NCBI RefSeq assembly: GCF_009497655.1
Contig: NZ_CP023317.1
Location: 2,199,501 to 2,263,500, forward strand
Direction of reading: 5' to 3'
Source: Priestia megaterium
GTDB taxonomy: Bacteria; Bacillota; Bacilli; Bacillales; Bacillaceae_H
DNA length: 64,000 nt
Under the pieces are notes generated by a model. That model was not told the origin of the DNA. It searched no databases and was given only the letters and a program-made list of their open reading frames with translations. Both the position numbers and the translations under genes were made by a program. This document shows, piece after piece, positions 17,373 through 26,787 of this stretch. Numbering within the stretch: position 1 is the stretch's first letter; each line of letters starts with the position of its first letter.

Positions 17373-19520
17373 ATGAAAAATACTGTTTATATTTATACGC
17401 GCGATTTAAAAAGAATTTTCACCAATTGGGCGATGATTATCATTGTGCTGACGCTTATGATTCTGCCGTCTTTTTACGCATGGTTTAATATAAAAGCATC
17501 TTGGGATCCATACGGGCGGACTGAAGGTATTGCCATTGCAGTAACGAGCGAAGACGAAGGTTCTACGATAAGAGGGCAGCACGTAAACGTGGGAAAAGAT
17601 ATTATTGCAACATTAAAGAAAAATAAAACGCTTGGATGGACGTTTGTTTCAAAAGAAAAAGCTGATCACGGAGTAAAGCACGGAGACTATTATGCAAGTA
17701 TTGTTATTCCAAAAGATTTTTCACAAAAGCTTGGTACCGTTCTTCAAGATCGTTTGGAAAAGCCGGTCATTATTTACAAAGTAAACGAAAAAATAAACGC
17801 CGTGGCGCCTAAAATTACAAGTAAAGGAGCCAGCAGCTTAACACAACAGATTAGTGAAAAATTCGTCAAAACAGCGAATGGAGCCATTTTTTCTGTTTTT
17901 AACGAACTAGGTATTACCCTGCAGCGGGATTTACCGACCATTCAACAAGTTGAACAACGAATTTTTGAACTTGAAAATCGTCTTCCTGAAATCAAAAAAG
18001 TGATTAATGAAGCGAATGACACCACTCAAAAAGCTGGAGCTATTGTATCGAAAGCTCAGGCCGCTCTTCCTGAAGTAGAGAGATTAACAGCTGACGGCGC
18101 ACAGATGACTCAGCAGCTAAACACTTTTTTAACTAAAAGCGATGAAGTGTTAAAAAACGCTGAGCCAACGATCAGCGAAACGCTGCACCGTGTTCAACAA
18201 CGAGCTCTCAGAGTTCAAGAATTGAAGAATCAGCTGATGGAAAAAGATATAGCGCCGGCTGAAGTCAGCGCAGCAGCGGAACAGCTAAAAGTGCAGTTAA
18301 CAAAACAAGTTGCTGACACAGGAGAGATCCTTACGCTTCTTACGGATGTAAATGCGGTGTCTCAAGGGAACGTTCTTTCACCGGTTATTAATCAAATAAA
18401 AAGTGTACATACGCTTTTACAGCAGCAGCTGTCGGATGTAAACGACTTGCAGCAGCAAACAAAAAATGGAGGTGCACCAGATCCAAGTGTGCTTGAGAAA
18501 TTCAGCTCTCGCACCGACCAAGCTGTTTCTAAATTAAATACGTTAACGAATTCGTATTCTTCTACGATTGTGCCGGCTATTGAACAAGCTATCAAAGAAG
18601 CGAAAGATAAAACAGCAAGCGCAAACGCACTGCTTGATGAAGCCAATAAAAGCATGCCGGATGTTTCGAACGTGCTGTCTAAAACAGCGAGTGGCATTTT
18701 GCTCGGACAGCAGGAGCTTGCGAAAATAACAAAAGACTTTCCGCGAATTGAACAAAACGTGCACAATATAGCGGATAAAATACGCGAATTTCAGCGAAAA
18801 GAAAACATCGAAGATATTATTAATTTGTTAAAAAACGATGTACAAAAAGAAAGTGATTTTTTTGCTAAGCCGGTTCTTTTAAAAGAAGAAAGACTTTATC
18901 CTATTCCGAACTACGGCTCGGCTATGTCGCCGTTTTATACAACGCTTTGCTTGTGGGTCGGAGCTTTGCTGTTAGTTTCAATTTTAAGCGTAGAAGTAGC
19001 GGATGAAGAGCGGTTCAAAAGCTATGAAGTCTATCTTGGAAGACTTTTAACGTTTTTGTCTATTGCTCTTGTGCAAGCTTTTATTGTGACGCTAGGCGAT
19101 TTATTTTTAATCAAAACGTACGTCGTAGATAAAGTGCCTTTTATCTTTTTAGGCTTGCTGTGCAGCTTCGTGTTTATGACTATTGTCTATACACTTGTAG
19201 CGATATTTGGCAATGCAGGAAAAGCGATGGCGATTGTTTTGCTTGTACTTCAGCTTTCTGCTGCAGGCGGTACATTTCCGATTCAAGTCGTGCCTGCTTT
19301 TTTTCAAGCACTCAATCCGTTTTTGCCATTTACCTACGCAATAAGCATGATGAGAGAAGTTGTAGGAGGCATGTTAGCGGATATTGTAAGAAAAGACGTT
19401 ACGGTTCTACTTTGCATTTGGCTTGGCGTGCTGCTCGTTGGCATTTTTCTTCACAAGCCTCTTAGTAAAACGAGTGCAAAATTAACAAAAAAAGCGCGTG
19501 AAAGTAAATTAATTCATTAA
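17373..19520 (+). CDS. yhgE: YhgE/Pip family membrane protein
   Basis: 715 residues. One N-terminal transmembrane helix (~16-36), a long extracellular region rich in coiled-coil helices (~170-500), and about five to six C-terminal helices (~535-700): the standard YhgE/Pip architecture. The fold of the membrane part is ABC-2-permease-like. Lactococcal Pip is a phage receptor; type VII secretion links are described for related proteins; the native role in Bacillus is unsettled. The ATG at 17373 follows GGGTGGG. No clear terminator before the next gene. Confidence 0.85.
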   Translation: MKNTVYIYTRDLKRIFTNWAMIIIVLTLMILPSFYAWFNIKASWDPYGRTEGIAIAVTSEDEGSTIRGQHVNVGKDIIATLKKNKTLGWTFVSKEKADHGVKHGDYYASIVIPKDFSQKLGTVLQDRLEKPVIIYKVNEKINAVAPKITSKGASSLTQQISEKFVKTANGAIFSVFNELGITLQRDLPTIQQVEQRIFELENRLPEIKKVINEANDTTQKAGAIVSKAQAALPEVERLTADGAQMTQQLNTFLTKSDEVLKNAEPTISETLHRVQQRALRVQELKNQLMEKDIAPAEVSAAAEQLKVQLTKQVADTGEILTLLTDVNAVSQGNVLSPVINQIKSVHTLLQQQLSDVNDLQQQTKNGGAPDPSVLEKFSSRTDQAVSKLNTLTNSYSSTIVPAIEQAIKEAKDKTASANALLDEANKSMPDVSNVLSKTASGILLGQQELAKITKDFPRIEQNVHNIADKIREFQRKENIEDIINLLKNDVQKESDFFAKPVLLKEERLYPIPNYGSAMSPFYTTLCLWVGALLLVSILSVEVADEERFKSYEVYLGRLLTFLSIALVQAFIVTLGDLFLIKTYVVDKVPFIFLGLLCSFVFMTIVYTLVAIFGNAGKAMAIVLLVLQLSAAGGTFPIQVVPAFFQALNPFLPFTYAISMMREVVGGMLADIVRKDVTVLLCIWLGVLLVGIFLHKPLSKTSAKLTKKARESKLIH

Positions 19521-19584
19521 AAAAACGTTTTGGGTTTCCAGACAGAACAAAATGCGGTAGTGTAGATAGAAAGGAGTGATAAGC

Positions 19585-19962
19585 ATGGGTATATTAGATG
19601 GACTATTAGGAAATGCATCAGAAGCAGATATAAGAGGAACTGAAAAAGATTTACAAAACATTTTAATTGCCAACGAGCGAGTGGAACAAGCGTATAAAGT
19701 CATTCGCGATTTAATGGTGTTTACGACGAAACGCTTAATTATCGTTGATAAGCAAGGAGTGACGGGAAAGAAAACAGATTATCATTCCATTCCTTATAAA
19801 ACGATTACACATTTTAGCGTAGAAACGGCTGGAACGTTCGATTTAGATGCCGAATTAAATATTTGGGTATCTGGTTCTAGTGCGCCCATCTCAAAAGAAT
19901 TTCGTAAAGATAAAAGCATTTACGACGTGCAAAAAGTATTAGCATCTTATGTATTGAATTAA
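19585..19962 (+). CDS. Bacterial PH-domain protein
   Basis: 125 residues, essentially one bacterial PH domain: MVFTTKRLIIVDKQGVTGKK, then YHSIPYKTITHFSVETAGTF and a final helix. B. subtilis YvbH carries the same kind of domain. The function of these proteins is unknown; they may be membrane-associated scaffolds. The ATG at 19585 follows AAAGGAGTGAT. A terminator follows the stop. Confidence 0.8.
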   Translation: MGILDGLLGNASEADIRGTEKDLQNILIANERVEQAYKVIRDLMVFTTKRLIIVDKQGVTGKKTDYHSIPYKTITHFSVETAGTFDLDAELNIWVSGSSAPISKEFRKDKSIYDVQKVLASYVLN

Positions 19963-19965
19963 AAA

Positions 19966-19998
19966 GTTGAGCCATGAAAAATTGGCTCGATTTTTTTG
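19966..19998 (+). terminator. Terminator of the PH-domain gene
   Basis: GAGCCA / TGGCTC stem with an 8-nt loop followed by GATTTTTTT. Confidence 0.8.
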
Positions 19999-20180
19999 TG
20001 TGTAAAGCAAGAAAGCATAACAGTCTTGCATACAGTCGTTTGAAAATACTCAGGCTTTTGTCCATTCCTATTGCCATTTTACTCATTACTGAAATGCATG
20101 AAAACGATTTACATAATGAATTATACAGAATAAAAAAACCGTGATATGCTTTTTTTAGAGAAAAAAGGAAGTGACCAACT

Positions 20181-21380
20181 GTGAGTTATACCGTAATTGG
20201 AACATCGGCTTTTCGCAAAACAAATGTTGCGCTTTTTGCAGCAGGCTTCAACACATTTTCGATTTTATATTGTACACAGGCCATTTTACCCGAGTTTTCT
20301 AAAGAATTTGGAATATCTCCGGCTTTTGCGAGTTTATCTCTTTCGTTAACGACCATCACGCTTGCGGTTAGTATGCTTTTTTTAGGTTCTTTGTCGGAAG
20401 TGTGGGGACGAAAGAAACTGATGGGCCTATCGTTAATTTTTGCGTCATTGCTATGTATCATGACAGCATTTAGCTCTACCTTTGAAACGCTGTTAATTTT
20501 TCGCGTTATTCAAGGAATCGTGTTAGCAGGGCTGCCTTCTGTGGCCATGGCTTACTTAGGAGAAGAAATTGAACCCGGGAGTTTAGGAAAAGCGATGGGG
20601 ATTTATATAAGCGGAAACGCCTTTGGAGGCGTAGCGGGAAGACTTATGACAGGAGTGCTCACGGAGTATTTTAACTGGTCTGTAGCTCTTGATGTTGTAA
20701 GCGTAATCAGCTTATTGGCCACATTTGTTTTTTTTATGAACTTGCCTGATTCACAGAACTTTACTTCTCGGTCATTTGAACTTCGTCAGCTCACCGGCTC
20801 TCTTCGCAGTCATCTTCAAGATAAAGGGCTGCTTTGTCTTTTTGCTATTGGTTTTGCACTGCTTGGAAGTAACGTAGCATTATACAATTATATCGGATAC
20901 GCTTTATCTGCTCCTCCGTATTCTTGGGATCATACGCTTGTAAGTTTTATTTTTGTCATTTTCTTTGTAGGAGTATTCAGCTCAGTCTGGATGGGGACGC
21001 TGGCGGATCGATACGGTCGGAAAAAGGTGCTGTTATGTACGATTGCTGTTACGCTTATAGGTTCAATCGTTACGCTGCATCCCGTTTTATGGATAAAAAT
21101 TACCGGGCTTTTGCTACTGACGTTTGGCTTTTTCGGAAGTCACTCCATCGCAAGCAGCTGGGTAGGAAGAAGAGCAACGCATGACAAAGCGCAGGCTTCG
21201 TCTTTATATTTATTTTTTTACTATGCAGGATCGAGCATTGGAGGGACTGCGGCCGGCTTATGCTGGAGCGCGTACGGCTGGAAAGGTGTGATTGCTCTAA
21301 TTGGTGTGTTTCTTACAACAGCCTTTTTCTTAGCTGTTCGTTTGTCAAAAATGCCGGCTCAGCAGACGCATGTTCACTAA
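20181..21380 (+). CDS. MFS transporter (DHA1-type)
   Basis: 399 residues from a GTG start. About twelve hydrophobic helices, with the MFS motif A between helices 2 and 3 (GSLSEVWGRKKLMG) and its repeat in the second half (GTLADRYGRKKVL). The fold and length fit drug:H+ antiporter-1 exporters. The substrate is unknown. The gene is alone, followed by repeat copy 2 and convergent to a LysR regulator. Confidence 0.85.
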   Translation: MSYTVIGTSAFRKTNVALFAAGFNTFSILYCTQAILPEFSKEFGISPAFASLSLSLTTITLAVSMLFLGSLSEVWGRKKLMGLSLIFASLLCIMTAFSSTFETLLIFRVIQGIVLAGLPSVAMAYLGEEIEPGSLGKAMGIYISGNAFGGVAGRLMTGVLTEYFNWSVALDVVSVISLLATFVFFMNLPDSQNFTSRSFELRQLTGSLRSHLQDKGLLCLFAIGFALLGSNVALYNYIGYALSAPPYSWDHTLVSFIFVIFFVGVFSSVWMGTLADRYGRKKVLLCTIAVTLIGSIVTLHPVLWIKITGLLLLTFGFFGSHSIASSWVGRRATHDKAQASSLYLFFYYAGSSIGGTAAGLCWSAYGWKGVIALIGVFLTTAFFLAVRLSKMPAQQTHVH

Positions 21381-21409
21381 GAAAATGTAAAGACATATAG
21401 CTATTGATT

Positions 21410-21742
21410 TAAAAAAAGAGGCCGGTACAAAAGGATTTTAGCCCAAGTGAAAAACGAACCATTGATCAACATGTTTGATTAGTGGTTCGTTTTTTTTTGT
21501 TATGGTGAACATAGTTTCATCTGTTTCGTTCCTTTTAGCAGCTGATTGGAGGGCAAGACGGAGACTCCTGGGGGAAAGCGGAACAGGTGAGACCCCGCAG
21601 GAGCGGAAGCGACGAGGAGGCTTAACGGACGCCCGCGGAAAGCGAAGTCTTGCACGGAAATCAACTGCGGTGTCGCAAGTAATTTATACTAGCTACTTTA
21701 GTCTTTAGATTGAAGTAATTTAGTTATGTCTTAATTTCATTC
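21410..21742. repeat. Dispersed intergenic repeat, copy 2
   Basis: Second copy of the element at 14516. The hairpin at 21453-21491 (AACGAACCA / TGGTTCGTT, then T9) differs in sequence from copy 1 but holds the same place. Core 21538-21668: GCAGCTGATT-GGAGG-GCAAGAC at the left pairs with GTCTTGC-ACGGA-AATCAACTGC at the right. It fills the space between the MFS and LysR genes, in the same orientation as copy 1. Confidence 0.85.
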
Positions 21743-21743
21743 C

Positions 21744-22616
21744 CTAGTTTAAAAGCTGGATAAAAAGCTCCGCTACTTTTTTATGAGCGCTGTTAGCAGG
21801 ATAGATATAAGAGAAACGGCGCTTAAAAGGAGCGGTGTTAACGTTGAGAATCGATAGGTGCTTTTGTTCTACATCTTCTTTAATAGCACAAAGCGAGAGT
21901 ACAGACATTCCTAAATCGTGAACAATCGCTTCTTTAATTCCTTGATTGCTGCTGATTGTTAGCATGCTTTTCATTTTTAAACCGTTGGACATTAGAACGT
22001 GATCTAAATATTCTCTTGTTCCAGAGCCTTTTTCACGCGCTACCCACCGCTGGTTTTGTAAATCATCAATTTCTACTCTTTTAAGCTGAGCCAAAGGGTG
22101 ATCCACTGACGCAACGATGGCAAGTTCATCGTCCATAAAGGACTGAATATGTAAATCGGACTCTTCCGTGTGACCTTCAATAAGCCCTACATCCACTTTG
22201 AAATGACGAACAAGCTGAGCAATTTCTTTTGTATTACCGATAGTCACTTCTACATCAATATCAGGATATTGTTCACGAAGCTTTGCTAAAAAGGAAGGAA
22301 GAATATATTCGCCAATTGTAAAGCTGGCGCCAATCGTTAGCATTCCTTTGACACGGTGATGGTGTTCGTAAATATCTCGTTTCGTATGCTCATATATTTG
22401 AATCATTTGTTTAGCACGATCGTATAAAATTTCGCCGCTGGGTGTGATTTTTAACATTTTAGGTGAACGCAGGAACAGGGAAGTTTGAAATTCTTTTTCG
22501 AGATTTTTGATGTGTACGCTTACGCTTGGCTGTGAAATCATTAATTTTTCCGCAGCTTTTGTAAAGCTTTGCTCTTCTACAACAGAAACAAACGTCTTTA
22601 ACGCATCATAGTACAT
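21744..22616 (-). CDS. LysR-family regulator, CysL-like
   Basis: 290 residues. N-terminal winged helix (residues ~1-60) with KAAEKLMISQPSVSVHIKNLE, then a periplasmic-binding-like sensor with GASFTIGEYILPSFL and VTIGNTKEIAQLV. These stretches closely resemble B. subtilis CysL (YwfK), activator of sulfite reductase genes. No cysteine-metabolism genes lie near it here, so the target may be elsewhere. An ATG with GGAGCC just upstream is the start. Confidence 0.8.
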   Translation of the reverse strand: MYYDALKTFVSVVEEQSFTKAAEKLMISQPSVSVHIKNLEKEFQTSLFLRSPKMLKITPSGEILYDRAKQMIQIYEHTKRDIYEHHHRVKGMLTIGASFTIGEYILPSFLAKLREQYPDIDVEVTIGNTKEIAQLVRHFKVDVGLIEGHTEESDLHIQSFMDDELAIVASVDHPLAQLKRVEIDDLQNQRWVAREKGSGTREYLDHVLMSNGLKMKSMLTISSNQGIKEAIVHDLGMSVLSLCAIKEDVEQKHLSILNVNTAPFKRRFSYIYPANSAHKKVAELFIQLLN

Positions 22617-22850
22617 AGAGTATGGCTCCTTTTATATTAAAAAAATTAATTATAAACATTATAAAACATTATTATGGTAATAACTAGAGGCACTTGGTTA
22701 AGAAAAGTAAAACAAGGTGCTGACTTAAAGGAGTATGTTGGCTTGCAACGAAGGCAGCCTGCGCAATTTGTTTACAGTTATTTTTGTTTCATCTATAAAG
22801 CTATTAAACACTTTTTTGTCATCTATTTGTAACAAAAGTAAAAAAAGTAC

Positions 22851-22909
22851 TTGTTTTTTCCAGAAAACATACTATAATATTAACTGTAATGCGATAAGTA
22901 ATACAGTTA
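22851..22909 (+). promoter_or_regulatory. Promoter and candidate operator of the GntR-ABC operon
   Basis: TTGTTT (22851-22856), 16 bases, TATAAT (22873-22878). Three bases later an inverted repeat begins: TAACTGTA (22881-22888) and TACAGTTA (22902-22909), perfect 8-bp arms 13 bases apart, covering the expected start point. This is where a GntR/YtrA autorepressor would bind. The rest of 22617-22960 is AT-rich leader and the LysR promoter region; I see no gene in it. Confidence 0.65.
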
Positions 22910-22960
22910 ATACACCTAGTACACACATCATGATTTTGGGTAGATGAAGGGAGGCAGACT

Positions 22961-23350
22961 ATGTTCGATTTAGATATTCGTAGTCGTAAGCCGATATACG
23001 AGCAATTAGTAGATAAATTGAAAGAGCTTATTATTCATGAAGTCTTTAAGGCCGATCAAAAGCTTCCATCTGTTCGGCTGTTAGCAAAAGAATTAACGAT
23101 TAATCCAAATACAATTCAAAAAGCGTATCGTGAACTAGAACATCAAAACTATATTTATTCAGTTCCAGGCAAAGGAAGTTTTGTAACGCCTCAAGTTGAT
23201 ACACTAAATAACGAGAAGGTGAAAAAGATGAAAGAAGAATTAGTAAAGCTGTTGGCAGAAGCTATGTATTTAGGAATGGACAAAGATGAAATTCTATCAC
23301 TTATTTCACAGGCTGAAAAAGCAGTAAAAGGAGGAAGCGATAGTGATTGA
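22961..23350 (+). CDS. GntR-family regulator, YtrA subfamily
   Basis: 129 residues: a winged helix (~10-75, PIYEQLVDKLKELI, LPSVRLLAKELTINPNTIQKAY) and only a short dimerisation tail, the mark of the YtrA subfamily. YtrA proteins usually repress the ABC-transporter operon they head. The ATG follows AGGGAGG. It overlaps the ATPase gene by eight bases, so the two are translationally coupled. An inverted repeat over the promoter start point is its probable operator. Confidence 0.88.
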   Translation: MFDLDIRSRKPIYEQLVDKLKELIIHEVFKADQKLPSVRLLAKELTINPNTIQKAYRELEHQNYIYSVPGKGSFVTPQVDTLNNEKVKKMKEELVKLLAEAMYLGMDKDEILSLISQAEKAVKGGSDSD

Positions 23351-24242
23351 ACTGAAGGCGATAAAAAAAGAGTTTGAAGAAATGGAAGCTCTAAGAGACG
23401 TCACGCTTTCTATAAAAAAAGGATCTATTTACGGACTGCTTGGCTCCAACGGGGCAGGGAAAACAACGCTATTAAAAATCATTGCAGGTATTTACAACCA
23501 GGACCACGGAAAGATTGCCATAGACGGCGAGGAAGTATTCGAAAACGTTGGTTTAAAAGAACGTATTATTTTTATGCCAGATTCTCTTTATTTTTTCCCT
23601 CAAACAACGATTAAGCAATTAGCGTCTTTTTATAGAAGCGTCTATCCGACTTGGAACGAAGAACGGTTCCAAAAATTAAAAGAAGCTTTCCCAATTCAAT
23701 TACATAAAAAGGTACATAGAATGTCCAAGGGAATGCAGCGTCAAGTAGGATTTTGGTTAGCGCTGTCTGCTATGCCTGATGTACTTATCTTAGATGAGCC
23801 GCTCGACGGTTTAGATGCGGTAATGCGTCAAAAAATCAAAAACCTTCTTGTTCAAGACGTGGCAGAACGGGAAATGACGATTTTAATTTCGTCACATAAC
23901 CTGCGAGAAGTGGAAGATCTGTGTGATCATGTAGGCATCTTGCATCACGGTCAATTATTAATTGAAAAAGAGCTGGATGATTTAAAGTCTGATGTGCACA
24001 AAATTCAAGTTGCATTCGAAGGAGATGTGCCGCTAGCGCTTTATGACACGCTAGACATTTTATATCAAGAAAAACGAGGAAGCGTCTTGCTTTGTATTGT
24101 TCGAGGAAAAGAAAATCACTTAGTAAACAAAGTCCGATCGTATAAGCCTTTAATTTTTGACATCTTGCCACTTACGCTGGAAGAAATCTTTATTTATGAA
24201 ATGGGGGATGTGGGTTATGCAATCGAAAACATCATCGTTTAA
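23343..24242 (+). CDS. ABC transporter ATP-binding protein
   Basis: 299 residues from a GTG preceded by AGGAGG. Walker A GSNGAGKTT, a degenerate signature (RMSKGMQRQVG), Walker B VLILDEPLDGLD and the switch His (SSHNLRE) are all present, so it should hydrolyse ATP. It is coupled at both ends: its start overlaps the GntR gene and its end overlaps the permease gene. It resembles the YtrB/BcrA-type ATPases of export or stress-response ABC systems. Substrate unknown. Confidence 0.88.
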   Translation: MIELKAIKKEFEEMEALRDVTLSIKKGSIYGLLGSNGAGKTTLLKIIAGIYNQDHGKIAIDGEEVFENVGLKERIIFMPDSLYFFPQTTIKQLASFYRSVYPTWNEERFQKLKEAFPIQLHKKVHRMSKGMQRQVGFWLALSAMPDVLILDEPLDGLDAVMRQKIKNLLVQDVAEREMTILISSHNLREVEDLCDHVGILHHGQLLIEKELDDLKSDVHKIQVAFEGDVPLALYDTLDILYQEKRGSVLLCIVRGKENHLVNKVRSYKPLIFDILPLTLEEIFIYEMGDVGYAIENIIV

Positions 24243-26226
24243 CCGCGGCATGTGGATTCAATCTATGAGAAACGTGGGATGGATTGGGCTTGTATACTTG
24301 CTAGTACTGCTGTTCGCTTTACCTTTACAACTGATTTTTACTTTCACAGGAAAGGTAGAGCCTTATATAGAAAAACCAGATACGCTATTTAACGTATTGG
24401 ATGGGCTGGAATTTGTGTTTATGTTTGTTGTACCAGTGTTACTTGGTATTTTCCTATTTAGATATATCCAAACGAAGATTGCGGCTGACTATATTCATAG
24501 TTTACCAATTAAGCGTTCTACACTGTTTCATCAAAATATGCTTCTGGGCGCGTTGGTTTTAGTTGTTCCTATTTTAATTACGGGAGTCGTTACTTTTGCC
24601 GTTAAAGGAGTTTTAACCGTTGAGGATGTTTATACAACAGGAGATGTTCTAAGCTGGGTCGGTTACAGTATTTTAATTAATTTATTTGTGCTGACTGGAA
24701 CTGTTTTAGCGGGAATGTTCACCGGAATGTCTGTCCTCCAAGGAATCTTTTTATATGTTCTATTTCTTCTACCCGGCGGAATCTCTTATTTAGCTATATC
24801 CAATGTAAAGTTTTACTGGTACGGCTATGCGTATGACTATTACGTGAACAAAAATGTTGACAGCCTTGTTCCGTTTTCACACGTAGCGCAAATGGTAGCT
24901 CATAAAAGCTTTTCTACTAGTGCATTTGTTTATATTGGACTCATTGTCTTATTTTACATCATTGCTTTAATCACCTACAAAAAAAGAAAAGTAGAAGCTG
25001 CTACGCAAACCATTTCAGTTAGCTGGTTAAAACCGGTATTCGTATACGGAGTAACCGCTTGTTCACTCATGTTAGGCGGATTTTACTTTATTAGCATGAA
25101 AGGTGAATTTTCATGGATGGTCGTAGGCTATATTATTGGTTCATTAATAGGTTATATAGTTGCTCAAATTATCTTAAATAAAACGTGGCGGATCTTTACG
25201 AAATGGAAAGGGTATCTAGGCTTTGTTATAGCCGCAGCTATCGTTGGCTTTATCATTCATTTAGATGTATTTGGCTACTCTACTAAAGTACCGGCAGCTT
25301 CAGAGATTGAAAGTGTATATTTCGATGAAGATATATATCCATTGACTGATAAACCTGAAAACTATGCAAATGGAATGAATGGCTATTATGAAGCTCCATA
25401 TTACTATACAAGTAAAGAAACGATTCAGAGTGTTCGTCAGCTGCAAAAACAAATTACAGCATCTAAAGATAAGAAGCTGGATCCTGATAAACAAAGTGAA
25501 ATAGAAAGCAGAAACGGTAAAATGGCTGTATTTGCTTATAAATTAAAAAATGGAAAACAAATGGTCCGAGAATACTTTATTCCATTTTCAGACTATAAAG
25601 CTTTTTACAAAGAAATTGCAGAAACAAAAGAATACAAAGAAAATTTCCATCCGCTTTTACGAACAAAAAACACGGATAAAATTAAAAGCGTGAGTTTTTC
25701 TGTTCAAGGAAAGTCAAATTCAATCAACATTACAAATCCAGATAAAGTACAAGAACTTATACACGTAGTCAAACAGTCGATGATGAACGAAACGTTTGAT
25801 GAAATGTACAGCACAAAAGAAAGCTGGGCTTCAATTGAGTTTATGGATGGAAAAGGACAGTACGTACAAACTGCATCTTGGGATAAGTCTTATAGCGAAG
25901 TAGAAGCATGGCTGAAAAAAGAGGGTTTATATGAACGTGCTCGTCTCATGCCAAAGGACGTAGAAAAAACCGAAGTGTTTAAAAATTCTTCTCATCTTAA
26001 AAACGATTATCGTCTTCAAGAAGAGTTTACATCTCTAATGAAGGATGAGAAAGCAATTAAAGTAAAAAACAATCAGCAGGTAGAAACACTTCTTCAACAT
26101 GCGAACTTACGAGACACGGGAGATTATCTTGTTGCTTTTTATTACAAAGACCAAGTAGATACTCCTCAGATTTATATGTTGAATGAAAATGAATTGCCAG
26201 CAGAACTAAAAGAAAAACTAAAATAA
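24217..26226 (+). CDS. ABC transporter permease with large soluble C-terminal region
   Basis: 669 residues. The first ~370 residues contain about ten transmembrane helices in an ABC-2-like arrangement. From ~375 on the protein is soluble and rich in Tyr, Lys and Glu; I recognise no catalytic motif there. The ATG at 24217 follows GGGGATGTGGG and overlaps the ATPase gene. The large hydrophilic end is unusual for a simple exporter and may sense the cell envelope or bind substrate. Confidence 0.75.
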   Translation: MQSKTSSFNRGMWIQSMRNVGWIGLVYLLVLLFALPLQLIFTFTGKVEPYIEKPDTLFNVLDGLEFVFMFVVPVLLGIFLFRYIQTKIAADYIHSLPIKRSTLFHQNMLLGALVLVVPILITGVVTFAVKGVLTVEDVYTTGDVLSWVGYSILINLFVLTGTVLAGMFTGMSVLQGIFLYVLFLLPGGISYLAISNVKFYWYGYAYDYYVNKNVDSLVPFSHVAQMVAHKSFSTSAFVYIGLIVLFYIIALITYKKRKVEAATQTISVSWLKPVFVYGVTACSLMLGGFYFISMKGEFSWMVVGYIIGSLIGYIVAQIILNKTWRIFTKWKGYLGFVIAAAIVGFIIHLDVFGYSTKVPAASEIESVYFDEDIYPLTDKPENYANGMNGYYEAPYYYTSKETIQSVRQLQKQITASKDKKLDPDKQSEIESRNGKMAVFAYKLKNGKQMVREYFIPFSDYKAFYKEIAETKEYKENFHPLLRTKNTDKIKSVSFSVQGKSNSINITNPDKVQELIHVVKQSMMNETFDEMYSTKESWASIEFMDGKGQYVQTASWDKSYSEVEAWLKKEGLYERARLMPKDVEKTEVFKNSSHLKNDYRLQEEFTSLMKDEKAIKVKNNQQVETLLQHANLRDTGDYLVAFYYKDQVDTPQIYMLNENELPAELKEKLK

Positions 26227-26242
26227 CAAGGGAGAACTTATT

Positions 26243-26722
26243 ATGTGCGGCGAGGAATTACAAGATTATTTAAATCAGGTGCTGGCTTATTTATTAAAAA
26301 ATGGTGTGAATAGACAAGACGCCGAAGATATTACGCAAGAAGTAGCATTAAAATATTTAGAAAAACAAGAAATGGTCGATCCTGAAAAAATAAAAGCTTG
26401 GATGTTTCGCGTCGCATTAAATAAACGCTGTGACTTAGGAAGGCGTAAAATAGTGAAAGACCGCTATACGTCTTCTTACAAAGAAGAACCCGTTATGTAT
26501 ACGCCTATTCAGCAGGTCCTCAGAAATGAAGAAGCGGCTGAATGTCAGGCGATTTTAAATCAATTGAATCCTAAGTATCGCAATTTGCTTCTGTTAAAAT
26601 ATGGATTAGGATTTAAATATGAAGAAATTGCCGAGTTATTAAATATGCAGATGACTACGTTAAAATCAGCTCTTTACCGCGCGCGCAAATACTTTGTGAA
26701 GGGATATAATGAAGTCATTTAA
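26243..26722 (+). CDS. ECF-type RNA polymerase sigma factor
   Basis: 159 residues. Region 2 includes RQDAEDITQEVALKYLEK and AWMFRVALNKRCDLGRR. Region 4 includes LNPKYRNLLLLKYGLGFKYEEIAELLNM followed by a recognition-helix-like stretch. Last gene of the GntR-ABC operon, 16 bases after the permease, with AAGGGAG upstream. No anti-sigma gene follows; the operon ends in a strong terminator. It may couple transporter state to gene expression. Confidence 0.85.
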   Translation: MCGEELQDYLNQVLAYLLKNGVNRQDAEDITQEVALKYLEKQEMVDPEKIKAWMFRVALNKRCDLGRRKIVKDRYTSSYKEEPVMYTPIQQVLRNEEAAECQAILNQLNPKYRNLLLLKYGLGFKYEEIAELLNMQMTTLKSALYRARKYFVKGYNEVI

Positions 26723-26730
26723 TATAAATG

Positions 26731-26787
26731 AAACAGCAGCAGTTTGTGAAAAAGAACTTTTTTACACAAACTACTGCTGTTTTTTTC
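26731..26787. terminator. Long bidirectional terminator
   Basis: AAACAGCAG-AGTTTGTG / CACAAACT-CTGCTGTTT, about 18 paired bases, with T-tract. It is shared by the ECF operon and the convergent DedA gene, overlapping the latter's stop. Confidence 0.85.

Noticed and set aside
21475-21708. Open frame of 77 codons across repeat copy 2
   Set aside because: It is the equivalent of the frame in copy 1 but reads differently; an artefact of the repeat core.
22735-22947. Possible 70-codon gene or leader peptide before the GntR gene
   Set aside because: AAAGGAG lies only one base before its ATG, the composition is random, and the frame runs over the GntR promoter and operator.
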